A stretch of 64,000 nt of DNA from Moniliophthora roreri (taxonomy: Eukaryota > Basidiomycota > Agaricomycetes > Agaricales > Marasmiaceae), in NCBI GenBank assembly GCA_001466705.2, contig LATX02000211.1, positions 1,736,001 to 1,800,000 of the forward strand. The letters are read 5' to 3'. Positions 13,903 through 24,689 of the stretch are shown here, piece after piece; within the stretch, counting starts at the first letter, position 1; every line of letters starts with the position of its first letter. The translations under genes were made by a program, and so were the position numbers. The notes under the pieces are model-generated. The model was not told where the DNA came from. It worked only from the letters and a program-made list of their open reading frames with translations, and ran no database searches.

Positions 13903-14333
13903 AGGCCCCCTGAAAGCCCGGCAGGGGGTCGTTCGCGGTGTCGGACAAATTGGGTCCACTGGCGGCCGATGAGAGCCGTTCGTAATGTCGGACAAAAAGG
14001 TGGCACCAGTAGGTTGATGGTCGCTGACTGTTATGTTGTTTCTCGGTGCAGTGGACCTTGCAAGTACTCTAGGAAAGACTTCTTGCCATCTGTAATGAAA
14101 TTCAATGTTCAATAACGTTCAATTCCAGCTGAGCACCTCTGCTACATGCGTGTGACGGTCGGGTGAATGACAATACTATCTCGAGCGCCGCAGGCCGCAA
14201 AAAAAAAAAAAAAAAAAAGAAAACCAGGGGCCGTTTGAGAGTCGGACATTTATGGGCAAATTTCGACCTACAGGATGTCGGACAAAAAGGATGGTCTGGA
14301 CGAACGGCCTCTGCCGGGGCTTTCAGGGGACCT
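13903..14333. mobile_element. Small non-autonomous inverted-repeat element (MITE-like)
   Basis: The two ends are imperfect inverted repeats of about 33 bp. The left end begins AGGCCCCCTGAAAGCCC at 13903, and the complement of the right end begins AGGTCCCCTGAAAGCCC at 14333. Both then continue through a GGCAGRGG-type stretch into CGTTCG. The target duplication could be just TA (13902-13903 and 14333-14334); no longer duplication was seen. The interior has no reading frame of note, contains an A-tract (14200-14218), and carries four direct copies of GTCGGACA near 13940, 13988, 14242 and 14277, which may be subterminal binding sites. The superfamily cannot be assigned safely. Confidence 0.65.
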
Positions 14334-14982
14334 ATCTCTATCCATCTCGCCCTTTTTGCTGGTCTTGTCGGTGGGCCCCAGTCTAGCCTCGGGGAAAGCT
14401 TCTCCAGCCGTTTTACGAATCCCGTAGAGCTCCACCCTCTGATGGCCGTTTACAACACTTAAAATATACAGTATGACACACTAGCTCCACAGCACTCGGC
14501 CATCGCAAGCGAGTCTCTTGCACAACGAACGCAGTGTTTAGACTCTTCCAGCACATCATCAACGATTTCGGAGACACTCGGGCACCCGGATCGTACGAAG
14601 GCACCCTCGAAGGTACTCTGGATTCTGATGAACTTGGAGAGAGCCACATGGAAACCGTTATTGACTCAAATCATTCAGGCTCTTTGAGCATGTCTCTGGG
14701 GAAAGCTACTACGAAGTTGAAGCACTCCTTGTACTACGTGGATCGAGTCTACGAAAGTCATGCTAGGGATTCGTAAACGGCTGTCAGATTTGAAAACAGC
14801 GCGGCCAAAAGAAACAAGTCCCACGACAGAGTTCCTAGGCGCTTTTGATAACATACTATGCAATGCTTCGTATTTCAAGATTTTGGTAAGATAGCACGAA
14901 TTACACGGTCTGTATAAGTACATCGCAACATTGCATAGAATGCTCTTCAAAATCATAGCAAAGGTGCACGAGAACTAATACC
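14334..14982. other. Intergenic region, no recognised gene
   Basis: An 80-codon open frame (14534-14776, +) and its antisense shadows occur here, but none shows a recognisable motif. Nothing else was supported. Confidence 0.35.
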
Positions 14983-15940
14983 CTAATCATCATAAAAAAC
15001 CAGAGCTCTAAGCTCGATAGACTCCCTGAACGGACTGCCTTCGGGAGTCGCAAGATCCTCGAACGCGGTGTGAGGTGTAAGCACCGCAACGCTTCCGTCC
15101 TCGATAGAGTCATAGCTACAATTACATCAGCCCAGATGCCTCACGAGATAGAAACAAGCAACATTACCACTTGATCAGGATAACCTCCTCCGGTGTCATA
15201 CCCCTCAGATACTTCCACTTGTGGTTAGGGTTATGCTTGACACCAAATGTCTCTCCCACTCTATCAGGATACACCAAATCCACCGGTACCAGATCCTCCT
15301 TTGGATTAACCGAACGGTAATCACAGACCGCAAGCGGCCAGTCTAACGCAGGATGCGAGATGGGACGCCAGAGGTTGATGATTTGGAAGCGGTGCTTCAA
15401 GCGCTCTGCGGCTTCGTCTTCAGGGAGATGTCGGCGTACACGGTTGTGGGCCGCTTGGGAGGTCTGATCGACGTGTACACGGGGTACGGGTGCGCGTTTC
15501 TTCGGGTCCATGCCGTCTTCTCCTTCACGGCGGCGGCGAATGGCTAGACCGTACGAGGTGCGATTAGCGTCATCGTAGCCGGGAATGAGGGGAGTATATC
15601 ACGTACTGTGATCGAACAGCACAACCTTCGTTGCACCTGTGAGTTTCTTGATCAACTCAATACTTTCTGGGTAATACTCCTTCTCGATCTCGGCATCATC
15701 GTTGAACGCCTTATGGTCCGAGGCGTGTTTTGCGAACAGGAAACCAGCATTGTCAAGGTTGACTGTATCTTCCTTTCCACGGACGTTCTCGATTTGAACA
15801 GCATGTTTGATAGTTTCGTAGTTGATCGCGGGTACACCTTCAGGAGGCGGATAAATGTAGGTACGAGGCTTGCTGCCGTCGGTCGGAGGGGAAAAGTAGA
15901 AGAGTGACGCAGTTGCTGTATCGTTGTGAATGGCTGGCAT
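14983..15940 (-). CDS. AsaB/CmcJ-like hydroxylase or desaturase family protein (copy A)
   Basis: Three exons (15607-15940, 15168-15543, 14983-15115) join cleanly through introns of 63 and 52 nt into 280 residues. The product matches the fungal AsaB/CmcJ-like family, described as GA4 desaturase or hydroxylase-desaturase proteins, which occur in secondary-metabolite loci. Landmarks are ASLFYFSPPTDGSKPRTYIY near the N-terminus, HDHK-like KHASDHKAFNDDAEI, VVLFDHTIRRR across the first splice, PRVHVDQT (the likely metal or cosubstrate HxDxT region), INLWRPISHPALDWPLAVCD, and the C-terminal FRESIELRALVFYDD signature. All are present, so the gene looks functional. A TATA-like TATAAAT lies about 70 bp upstream. 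It forms a pair with copy B (19500-20459), which has identical exon lengths. The substrate is unknown. Confidence 0.85.
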
Positions 15941-16010
15941 GGTGTGAGATGCAGGAGCCGTTTGGTGTGAAAAGGAATGCTTGATGAACGAGAAGGACTG
16001 GCCTGAGCGT

Positions 16011-16017
16011 ATTTATA
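16011..16017 (-). promoter_or_regulatory. TATA-like box upstream of AsaB-like copy A
   Basis: TATAAAT on the minus strand, 71-77 bp before the start codon at 15940, within the region that is also duplicated upstream of copy B. Position and sequence suit a core promoter; there is no direct proof. Confidence 0.4.
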
Positions 16018-17654
16018 AGACTATGATGTCGTCATAAGTGCCTAGAATGATGAGATCGTTCTGGGAGTTGCTCACCAAGACAGGTCTTTGTAAGATTAGT
16101 TCGGGTAGGACCTGTCGATGGTAAGCACTAGTAAGCTTTGATCTCTCTAGAGCTCGTAAAGGTAAGTATTTCAGCATTTGCCGATAGCTGTTGGACGAGC
16201 GCGACATTTGTCAGCATCCGAGTCAATTGCTGTACCAGCAAGGTAGCGAGTTATCAATATCAGTATCATTCTGTAAAGTATCATGGGGCAAGACTTACAG
16301 GTACCGAGTCATTCGAGTCATTTTAGGTAACGTTTTCTGGGCGCCAGTACGCGCGGGGACCGGAAGTCCACCTGAAAAGGTGAGGAAACGTATGTGCTAT
16401 TGGCCGACACTGCTTGTTCATCCTCTTCTTGCACGATTCAAGAAGTCTTCCTGGGGTGTAGCACTCTACCAGCTGCTCTAGATTTCGGGATAGATTCCTG
16501 TAGGAAGACGCTGCATCGAGATCACCAAGATGACGAGGTGTGGATTACCATGATATCTTCGCGGGCCTCGTCTTCTCCAGAACACGTATTGGTGAAAAAG
16601 CACCCTTGACTAACACGATGTACCGACATAGCACTCCTGGATCGGGGTGAAGAGGGCATCACCGAATTGTAGGGTGTACGGGTTTTCTAGCAGCCTGAGG
16701 AAGGTTATCGTTCATGGTTGTACACTGACAGAATATCCGGAATACACATACCATGAAAAGCAGCCGAACCATCTATTTTTTCTTTCACTTCCCTGCTCCC
16801 TACAATTCCGGTCGATTCGCGTAACCTATACAACGGGCCGAGCAAAAAATTTAGCCTAAGAGGAATTGCTTGAACGGTTTGCCTGCCGACATCGGGACTA
16901 TCAACGCAATGATGAAAGACCTCGGTAATTGGGGACGTGCGGAGTATGAACTCGATGAAGTAGCATTGGAAGACAACCCGTGTCACCCCGAGCTCCAATC
17001 AATTGTAGCTAGGGAGATGGTATCTTGTTCAGTGAGACACTTTTTTCCCCAACGTCGACAAGCATTCCGGGACCGAGGATGTCGAGAGCTTCCACGCCGA
17101 TAGAAGCGACGTCTTAAACAGCCGGGCCAAAACCGAATAAAGAAGGGTATCTTGAGGCGAGATTGGTGCCAGAGCGATAGCCTGTGAGGAGCCTTAGAGA
17201 AGGTGGGCCGGTCAACGAAAATAAAACAAAAGGTAGAAATCCAGGGATTTCACTCACCTCAATGACCGCTACCTCCTTTGCCCTCTCTCACAATTTCTCT
17301 GACAGGTTCTACTTCAGGTAATTCAATTTCCCAGTAACTTCATCATTTCACAAAGCAAACCCCTCACGAGTCATGGCGGTTCATCAGACCTTGAAAATGG
17401 ATATGAGCTTCAGACAAAATATTCACCTGCTGAAGGGCTCACCTGGCGGATTAAACCATTATTGTATCACTTTTCTACGTTTCTCGAGGGAGGCTGAAAT
17501 CAGAAATGGGAGATGAGACCAGCGGACGGTGGTGGTCAGGAAGAAAGGACTGAAGCCGCGCCGGAAAAGACCTTGACGCCTCACACACAGACCGACATCG
17601 TTCTTATAGCTTCCCCTCAAGGAACCTCATTCATTTTATCTCTAATTCGAATAT
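16018..17654. other. Intergenic region between AsaB-like copy A and the UstYa-like relic
   Basis: The first few hundred bases are recognisably related to the sequence upstream of copy B (20500-20590). The remainder contains only short overlapping frames without motifs. An earlier gene may have decayed here, but none can be named. Confidence 0.35.
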
Positions 17655-18620
17655 TTACTCGTCATCGGTAGGAGGTTCTATATTCAACTCGAAATCACCA
17701 AAATGAAGCCAGTTTTCTGGTCGTCTCGCCCATTCGCTTGTCTTGTTGAAATTCCTACATATATGAGGAATATCAAGGATACCCACGTTCTCATTTCATC
17801 CTGGGACTCATGTCCATACAATAGTGCTAACATCTAGTTCCAAAGTATCTGGACATCGCATACCAACATCAGGAAATCACCATCTTGCTCCCCACTTTCC
17901 ACAACTTTTCTAGCTTTTCACTAGATTGAATTGATGTCTTCTGTGCATTAGGACACTGGTAGAACAATTTTCAGTGGCTCGCTTTTAGGGGTCTGGAACC
18001 CTCCTTCCCACTTTCCACTTTGCCGAGCTTTTTCATCAAAAATCACAAGTTGTGGGAGTCCACACAGTAGCCACCAAAAATTAATGTGATATAGTTTTAT
18101 TGTATGACCAAATGATTATATTGAAAAGATTAGAATGGCCAGAATTGAGTGTGGAAGTGGACGAAAGTGAGTGGAAAGTGCCGTGGGGAAATCCTGATGA
18201 AGGAACAGGTAGGGGCCGTTTCATACCTGATGCACAATTGGTAAATGACATCCTGTCGGAGATGCTCTTATTCTTCATTCTCTATTTGCGAATATCCCAA
18301 GCATGTGCGTGAAGCTCCTGGTAATAGTCCCGATAAAGTGTTTTTCAAATCGTGTTCTACGAATGGGTCGGTCAGCAGAGATGTCGGCGGCTTCCAGACC
18401 CACTTACCACGCAATGCAATTGATGAAACGCGTGTAGCTCGATGATATAATGACTTTGATCACTTGGGATGCGGATAGTCTTGAGAGATATATAGCTGGT
18501 CCGCGTTTCGACTCTGGCTGCCGATGCCGAGTCCATCGGACGCGACGATGAAGATCCCCATACTGGTTTACCAGCTTGACGGAGCAGCATTGAGCGATAA
18601 CCCGTGTCGGCTGAGCTCTG
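17655..18620 (-). pseudogene. UstYa-like (DUF3328) oxidase pseudogene
   Basis: UstYa-type proteins are fungal oxidases with HxxHC motifs that act in peptide and other secondary-metabolite pathways. Here one exon ends in YIIELHAFHQLHCV (HQLHC at about 18411-18425), followed by a good GTAAGT splice donor at the usual place. The next exon reads NTI-stop-KTLYRDYYQEL, where the family has an IRK segment, so the stop TGA stands where CGA (Arg) is expected. Further down, EHLRQDVIYQLC resembles the LRQ-IMC motif, but with another stop just before it. The C-terminal exon (about 17655-17850) reads HICRNFNKTSEWARRPENW, the usual CRxWxxxxxWA end. An AT-rich stretch between about 17890 and 18200 may be inserted. 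Several lesions together argue for a dead gene. The true 5' limit is uncertain and could reach about 18900. Confidence 0.6.
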
Positions 18621-19499
18621 AGCGAAAGATTCCTAATGTCAGATAGACCTCGAGGCTGGCGTTGCTCAAGGTGTATGGATCGTGTTTCTTCTACAGTGTT
18701 CCGGGACTTGAAAAGTCATGAGCTGTCGAGCCAGTTGATGCAGCCAGTCTTGCAGAGGGGTGCCATAAACGAACAGAAAGTCATAACTTGAGATGATATA
18801 TCGATGCCAAAACGATAACCTCCAGGTGAAAGGCCATATAAATTTGGGCACTTGACTCACCCAGACGACGGCTCATAAACTTCTCTCAAAAAGTTCTACG
18901 ACTGATCCAGGTTTTGTGTAGGTTCCTCGCTTCAAAATGCGTGTCGTTCACCTGGCGATGAATCCCCAAAAAGACTGAAAACGAGTGAGCTTCAGAGGAA
19001 CTTTCGGTGAATAAAGGACTCATCTGAGGTATCGAAACTCTTATTGCATCATTTTACCCACACTGTAAGCTGCCCAAGGGAGGTTGAAGCACGGACTGGG
19101 GATAGGGTGAGTGAGCAGATGGGAGTCGGGGAGAGAGGCCTGGAGCGCCCGACCGCCCGGAGCGTCGATTTCTCTCAGGCAAACCATCATATTCGATGTC
19201 ATTCTTTTCCTCTTATACCAAGTAAATTGATTTAGTCGATTTATCGGCCTGACGTCCGAGTCGGCTCACCTATTTGCTAACTGATTTTGTCGACAGGGCA
19301 CAACGCCGTGGCCATCATGACTCGCGGCTCGGATTTGTATCAATTACATCGTATGACGAAGAACGTAAGCAGCACAAGATTGATTCAACAGTGTATTCAT
19401 TGGATTTTGATTATGTTCCTAATTTCGATAACATGAATTGGCATGGGTCCAAACCACAGTAGCGAGTACGAATTAATTCACAAAGAAAAGCGGAAGAGC
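18621..19499. repeat. Diverged duplicated segment (5' side of UstYa-like relic)
   Basis: Roughly 18480-19230 matches 24690-25250 by eye. Shared features in the same order include an ATCGGACGC stretch, CCTAATGTCAGA/CCGAATGTCAGA, a CATATAA segment, a TTCACCTRGCGA stretch, GAATAAAGGA, and a GAGCAGATGGGAG block followed by a GCGCC-rich patch and ACCATCAT. The segment therefore covers the 5' part and promoter of an ancestral UstYa-like gene. The last about 270 bp up to the AsaB-like copy B stop codon hold nothing recognised. Confidence 0.5.
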
Positions 19500-20459
19500 C
19501 TAATCGTCATAGAAGACCAGAGCCCTGAGCTCAATGGACTCTCTGAAAGGGCTTCCCTTGGGAGTACTCGGATCCTCAAAAGCGGTGTGAGGCGTAAGTA
19601 CCGCAACGCTTCCGTCCTCGATAGAGTCATAGCTATAAGTTACATCAGCCCAGATGCCTCACGAGATAGAAACAACCAACATACCACTTGATCAGGATAA
19701 CCTCCTCTGGCGTAATCCCTCGCAAATACTTCCACTTGTGGTCAGGATTGTACCTGACACCATATATCTCTCCCACTTTATCAGGATACACCAAATCCAT
19801 CGGTACCAAATCCTCCTTTGGATTAACCGAACGGTAATCGCATACTGCAAGCGGCCAGTCTAACGCAGGATGGGAGATGGGACGCCATAGGTTGATGATT
19901 TGGAAGCGGTGCTTCAAGCGCTCGGCGGCTTCATCTTCAGGGAGATGTCGGCGTACGCGGTTGTGGGCCCCAAGGGGTGTCTGGTCGACGTGTACACGGG
20001 GTACAGGTCCACGTTTCTTTGGGTCCGTGCTGTCTTCTCCTTCACGGCGGCGGCGAACGGCTAACGATGCGAGGTGGGATCAGTATCGTTGTAGCTAAGA
20101 ATGAGGGCGGGAATATATCACGTACTGTGATCGAACAGCACGACCTTCGTTGCGCCTGTGAGCTTCTTGATCACTTCGATACTCTCTGGATAATACTCCT
20201 TCTCGATCTCGGCATCGTCATTGAATTCCTTATGGTTCGAGGCGTGTTTGGCGAATAGGAACCCGGCATTGTCAAGAGTCAGTGTATCTTCTTTTCCACG
20301 GACGTTCTCGATCTGAACAACATGTTCAACAGCCCCGTAGTTGACTCGGGGTACACCATCGGGGGGCGGGTAATTGTAGGTACGGGGCTTGCTGCCGTCA
20401 GTTGGAGGGACGAAATAGAACAGAGAGGCAGGAACTGTATCGTTGTGAATAGCTGGCAT
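19500..20459 (-). CDS. AsaB/CmcJ-like hydroxylase or desaturase family protein (copy B)
   Basis: Close paralogue of copy A with the same architecture: exons 20126-20459, 19685-20060 and 19500-19632 (334, 376 and 133 nt), introns of 65 and 52 nt, 280 residues. The hallmark segments are kept: ASLFYFVPPTDGSKPRTYNY, KHASNHKEFNDDAEI, VVLFDHTVRRR, PRVHVDQT, INLWRPISHPALDWPLAVCD and the FRESIELRALVFYDD end. Differences from copy A are mostly conservative (for example PEGVPAINYETIKH versus PDGVPRVNYGAVEH), so both copies seem to be under constraint. An upstream methionine in the open frame exists at 20519, but the shared MPAIHND start at 20459 is preferred because copy A begins there. A TATATTTAAA-like element lies about 46-56 bp upstream on the minus strand. 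Confidence 0.85.
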
Positions 20460-20504
20460 GATGCGAGGTGTAGAGCTTGCTTGCCCTGGCTGCTCTGAGT
20501 CTGG

Positions 20505-20515
20505 TTTAAATATAA
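20505..20515 (-). promoter_or_regulatory. TATA-like element upstream of AsaB-like copy B
   Basis: An AT-rich TATATTTAAA stretch on the minus strand, roughly 50 bp before the start codon, in the same relative position as the TATAAAT of copy A. Weakly supported. Confidence 0.3.
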
Positions 20516-21685
20516 GCAAGACATGATATCGCCATAAGCGCTTGAATGATGCAATTATTGTGGGAGTAACTCACCAGTCCTTTGTAATCCGGTCATCGGT
20601 GAAGGCTCTAATTTGATAGAATTCTTGAATTGAAGGTATTATTCATCTCTCCCTCGAGTTTGTAATTAACTTCTGAGTGTTTGCCGACTGCCTCGGCGAA
20701 CCCATAAGTCAACAGCGAAAATGAGTATGTTATATAACTAAAGCCAAAAAGAATCAAATGTCAGCGATATTACTTTAGAGTGAGAAGAGTCGGACGAGAA
20801 TCACTAACTACGTCAATCGCTTGACGTTTTTCTTCGAATTCATGACTGCCATCCTTGTCGCTCGTCCATAGGACAACTGCCATCCATGATCCTCAGAGAA
20901 GATACGAATCCGCCTCAGAATGGAGTTCCTCAGGTCTTCCTGCCGGTGAAGCCTTTGAACGGTCCGTGCATGATAACATCAGCTTGGGCTGAGCGAGAAA
21001 AAGCGTTGCATTGCGTGTCGTTCAGGTTTCGAAAACCCTTCAGACGTTCCGGTGTGGGTAGCATTGACCAGGGGAAGCTCAGGGACCTATAGGCTACTCT
21101 GTAGTCCGAAGAATGTGCAAGGTGTGAGGTGCCCATACGAAGAAGGTATACGTGTTTGACGAATTTTTCCAGGTCAGACTTGCGGGATACCCATCTTGAT
21201 ACCACGACGTTCCTCTAATCACAACAAGAACTCGAATTGCGAGGACGGATACATCTCCGAAAGGGTATGCGACAAGGTGGAGTATTCTTCAAGGAGAAAC
21301 TTTGTAAACTGACAAGATGTAGTCAATAAACCAAATGTATGGCGAATCAATTTTTTGCTCACCTTAACGGGCAGTCCCATCTACAACCTCTCTGCCCTAG
21401 TTAGACAGACCCATTTCACCACGAGCCTTGCCTCCTGCAGCAGCCAAAGCTATAATGAGATGGAGTTTTAGTTCACAGCCAGCATGTCTGACGCCGACTG
21501 GCAGATCAAGACCTGAGAAAGAGATTCTGAAGTTGGATTTGGCTGGTCAAGCAGCCAGGGTGGATGGCAGCCGGCAGCCGGCTTTGAATTTGAAAAGGGC
21601 GCCGTCACGCCGGAAAAATCACACGTGTGCAGGTCTCGACCTCTCCCACGAGCCGCCACGATTTCTACTCGATGGCGAAAACCTT
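20516..21685. other. Intergenic region between AsaB-like copy B and UstYa-like fragment
   Basis: The left part is homologous to the upstream region of copy A. The stretch 21430-21660 resembles 17400-17640 in composition and order of short blocks (for example CGCCGGAAAA). No intact gene was recognised. Confidence 0.35.
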
Positions 21686-21870
21686 TTAGTTTGATTTATC
21701 GTCATCAAGAGGCTTTACATGCAAGTCAAGGTCACGCCAATAAAACCGATTTTCTGGCTGGTTCGCCCACTCGCTGATCCTATGAGGAACACCTAACGGC
21801 CTGTAGTCATGTTTTCTCCGTTCCAATGCCATACAATAGTGCTGACGCCCGTAACAGGTAATAGTAGCGT
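21686..21870 (-). pseudogene. C-terminal fragment of a UstYa-like gene
   Basis: The last frame reads VPHRISEWANQPENRFYW and ends DLHVKPLDDDKSN. It aligns with the C-terminal exon of the UstYa-like relic at 17655-17850 (TSEWARRPENWLHF, ending LNIEPPTDDE), and the DNA on both sides is also alike (the CACTATTGTATGG block). The HQLHC exon expected upstream is absent; the intervening 2.8 kb instead holds a membrane-protein gene. It is best read as the 3' piece of a split gene whose 5' piece is at 24690-24900. Confidence 0.5.
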
Positions 21871-22194
21871 CGTCTACCTGTGCGGACCAATTCAAGCCAG
21901 GACATTTGGAAGTGACGTTACTCCGAAAGACGAATTGGTAGTCGATGAGGGACACATATCACTTGTGTTGGTTTACGCGGCTCGAGAATGGATCGGGTTA
22001 AAAGTTGATGTCAAAATCGTTCCCTACTCCATAACTCCATAAAAGCTGAATTTTTCTACACAGTACATATTGGATATCATAATGTGGCTGTGAAACTAGT
22101 CATTCCCGGCTCTCGCCGCCACACTGCCGATACTGACTTATGCATTCATCGAGTCTTGGTACGTATCACTCACTGGAAAGGTTAACTATAAATA

Positions 22195-24141
22195 CTACAA
22201 GCGGTGCTCAACCTCAGAATCTAATCCACGGCTGGCAGCATGGAACGTTTCAACCGTGTGATCCTTTGTTTCATTGTACGCGCTCATTGTTTTCCCCAGT
22301 CCCAGACGCACCGTGATCACTGTCGGCGCGATTCCCTACCAAGTCCTAAGTATAGTTCATCAAGGATTCCCAAGTTGGACTGACGTACAGCAAATTGATT
22401 CACGTTATACTGCATTACTTTCATGAAGAGATGCATCCCATTGTACGACGTGGACTCCATGGAAGATCTGATTGCAGCCGTGATATCCGGGAGTAGATCA
22501 TGCATCAAGATACCGGATCCGTAGAGGAGGAGCGCGATAGGGTACAGCATTCCGGATTCCAGGCTATTCAATATATTGTGATGGGTTAGCGGTTAGCTGG
22601 GGTTCGTTGGGAATTTGAAGACATACGTTATGGGAATGACTGTTCTATAGAGCCTGTTGGGGTTGGAATCATGTGGCAGGGAGAGTGTGGCTTGTCGACT
22701 TTGATAGAAAAGTCGACCGGCTGGGCATCAAGCTTAATACTCGAGGTTGACTTTAGGAAAGGGAAGTGTGACTTACCTATCATACCAGTCAATAAAACAT
22801 TGGTGATGACAGTGATCACGACGAAGATTAAGAATAAATTGGAGTTTCTCTCGCCGAAAGGAAAGTCCCATATGGCAGAAATGGAAAGGTTGGAAAGGTA
22901 TTGTATGAGGTTGACGATAGCTATGACTGAAAACAGGATGAGTCTTGCAAATTATGCTAGTTAAAAGCTTACTATTGTTTGCAAGACAGAGAATAACCGG
23001 CAAAATTATCACTCTGATGCGTCCGCCCCAGACAATATAGCATCGCCAAACCTAGGAACGTGTTCCACTCGTTTCTGAGCCGAAGAATCTACTGCTCACC
23101 ATGACAATGTCTGTGATCATGCTAACAGTGCGTCGGAATAGTGGAAATTGGGATGGCATTCATGAGGCCCTGTGTTTGTATAACGAAGGGTCAGGCTTAC
23201 TGACTTTCCTAGGAACAGCAGTGCTAATCTTGCGATAGAAAGTTTTCGTAAGCTGAAAATCAAATCAGAAAAAGTAGTTCAAAAGTCGTACAGTATCGCA
23301 CTCACTCGTATGAGGATGTCACAGTGAGTCCTACAGATCCAAATCCGGAGATGACAACATCAACAGTATTTATAGCGACGCTTGCAGTGGCCAGGATGAA
23401 GAGAGCCGTGACAGAAAGGCAGTGAAAGCGATACCACGGCCGTTTGATTTTGGCCTTGGTCAGAACTAGGATGCATACACCGAAGAGAATGGTGTAGACA
23501 CCATACAGTAGAAATACAATCTGTGAGGTAGGGACATTTAAAACACTTCTCACTGGAGTGACCTTTGAATTATCGTACCGCGATAACAATAATTGGAGTT
23601 TGGATCGTCCAACGAGTGATAAAGGGAGCGCACTGTAGGAAGAAAAGGTAATTTAGTACTGAGTGAATATGAGAAAATGTACACTTACGCAGACGGAAAT
23701 AACATTTTCTCCGCAACTCTCCGTCGCAGTATCTCTGCTGCAAAGATACCTGGAAAAGAGATTCTATGAGAAGGAAAAACAGAGTTCAAGTACAACCCAC
23801 CGAACGCCGGTCTGCATATTAGTGTACCCGCTAAAAATGATGGGTTCAGGACTGCATGCAAATATCCCGTGTTGCGAACTGCAGGCGTTCTCGTTGGTAG
23901 TCAAGCCATCAACGACGCGACAGGTATTGTCGTAGACATTCCCTAAAACTCCCAGTGAGCCTGAAATCTGATGAATCCAGTAAAAGGGTGAGCACTTACA
24001 ATGACTGAAGCCTCCACCTATATCAATGACATTCCCAATCCCGAATTGGAAACCATAGCAAATGCTTTGAGCTAGAGCTAATCTAGCTCCGACGAGAAGG
24101 AATAAGATGATACGGATGATCTCGCGAGTACGCGCTGGCAT
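22195..24141 (-). CDS. Seven-helix membrane protein with N-terminal secreted Cys-rich domain
   Basis: Exons read by eye join into one long frame. It starts at 24141 with a signal peptide (IILFLLVGARLALAQS) and a Cys-rich ectodomain of about 100 residues (GNVYDNTCRVVDGL, ACSSQHGIFACSPEP, RYLCSRDTATESCGENVISVC). The chain then runs into membrane helices: IIVIAIVFLLYGVYTILFGV, LSVTALFILATASVAI, LARLALLFLG, then MVWRCYIVWGGR, VIILPVILCLANN, a LIFVVITVITNVLLTGMIAG helix, and LYPIALLLYGSG. The YRCYxxWG-like loop and AGRLFY are typical of a large basidiomycete family of integral membrane proteins of unknown function. The C-terminus (GIAPTVITVRLGLGKTMS, ending EVEHRL) is also typical. About ten introns of 39-95 nt are needed. 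The fusion of the two halves could instead be two genes; no internal start was seen for the second half. Confidence 0.65.
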
Positions 24142-24176
24142 TGTGGTTTCGAGAGCCAAGACGTCAATGTTCAACG

Positions 24177-24186
24177 TATATATATA
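24177..24186 (-). promoter_or_regulatory. TATA box of the membrane protein gene
   Basis: TATATATATA lies 36-45 bp upstream of the proposed start codon at 24141. It supports the Cys-rich methionine as the true start and so the one-gene model. Confidence 0.45.
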
Positions 24187-24689
24187 CAGCAATAAACGAT
24201 CACAATGCCGAACTGAGCGTTGATTGCATCTGGGTCTGAGCATCTTCGAACTATTTTCGAGTGATATAGTGCTCCAGTGGAGTAAACTTAAGGTTTGATG
24301 TGGCTAAATCCTAAGATTTCACCACCCAGCCGACGACGTACGATAAGCATTGTCGTCATTCCGAATCCAGCTCCAGCGTCAAGGTTCGAGCTTGAATACC
24401 GTCGCCCTATAGGAGAAACTTTCGGTATGAGATTCGAAGTTCTGACTTTTAGACCACCAATGAAGGATGAAACTCTAGAATTGGACTGCAAGAAGACGGT
24501 AAGTTGTCTAATGAGCTCGATGATTTTGTGCCACATAGAAACTCGAACGGACCCGAACAGAATATCGTTAGTAATGATACCTTGATAGCGAAGCCAGGTG
24601 ACACAAGAAGCGACCGGGCCATTGATTCTTCCACCTTCCAGCTTCTTTCAGCCATCATGCCCTACGGTAACCTGACCGTTTGGACACTT

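Noticed and set aside
14534..14776. 80-codon plus-strand frame as a gene
   Set aside because: It overlaps equally long antisense frames, shows no domain, and lies beside a transposable element.
17889..18190. Possible small element with CCCCACTTTCCAC-like ends
   Set aside because: The ends match only with a 4-bp gap, no target duplication was found, and similar short CACTTTCCAC motifs recur inside. Too weak to call.
20930..21205. Minus-strand frame with HGPFKGFTGRKT that hints at a Walker A motif
   Set aside because: The glycine spacing is wrong for GxxGxGKT, and no Walker B or flanking ATPase sequence follows.
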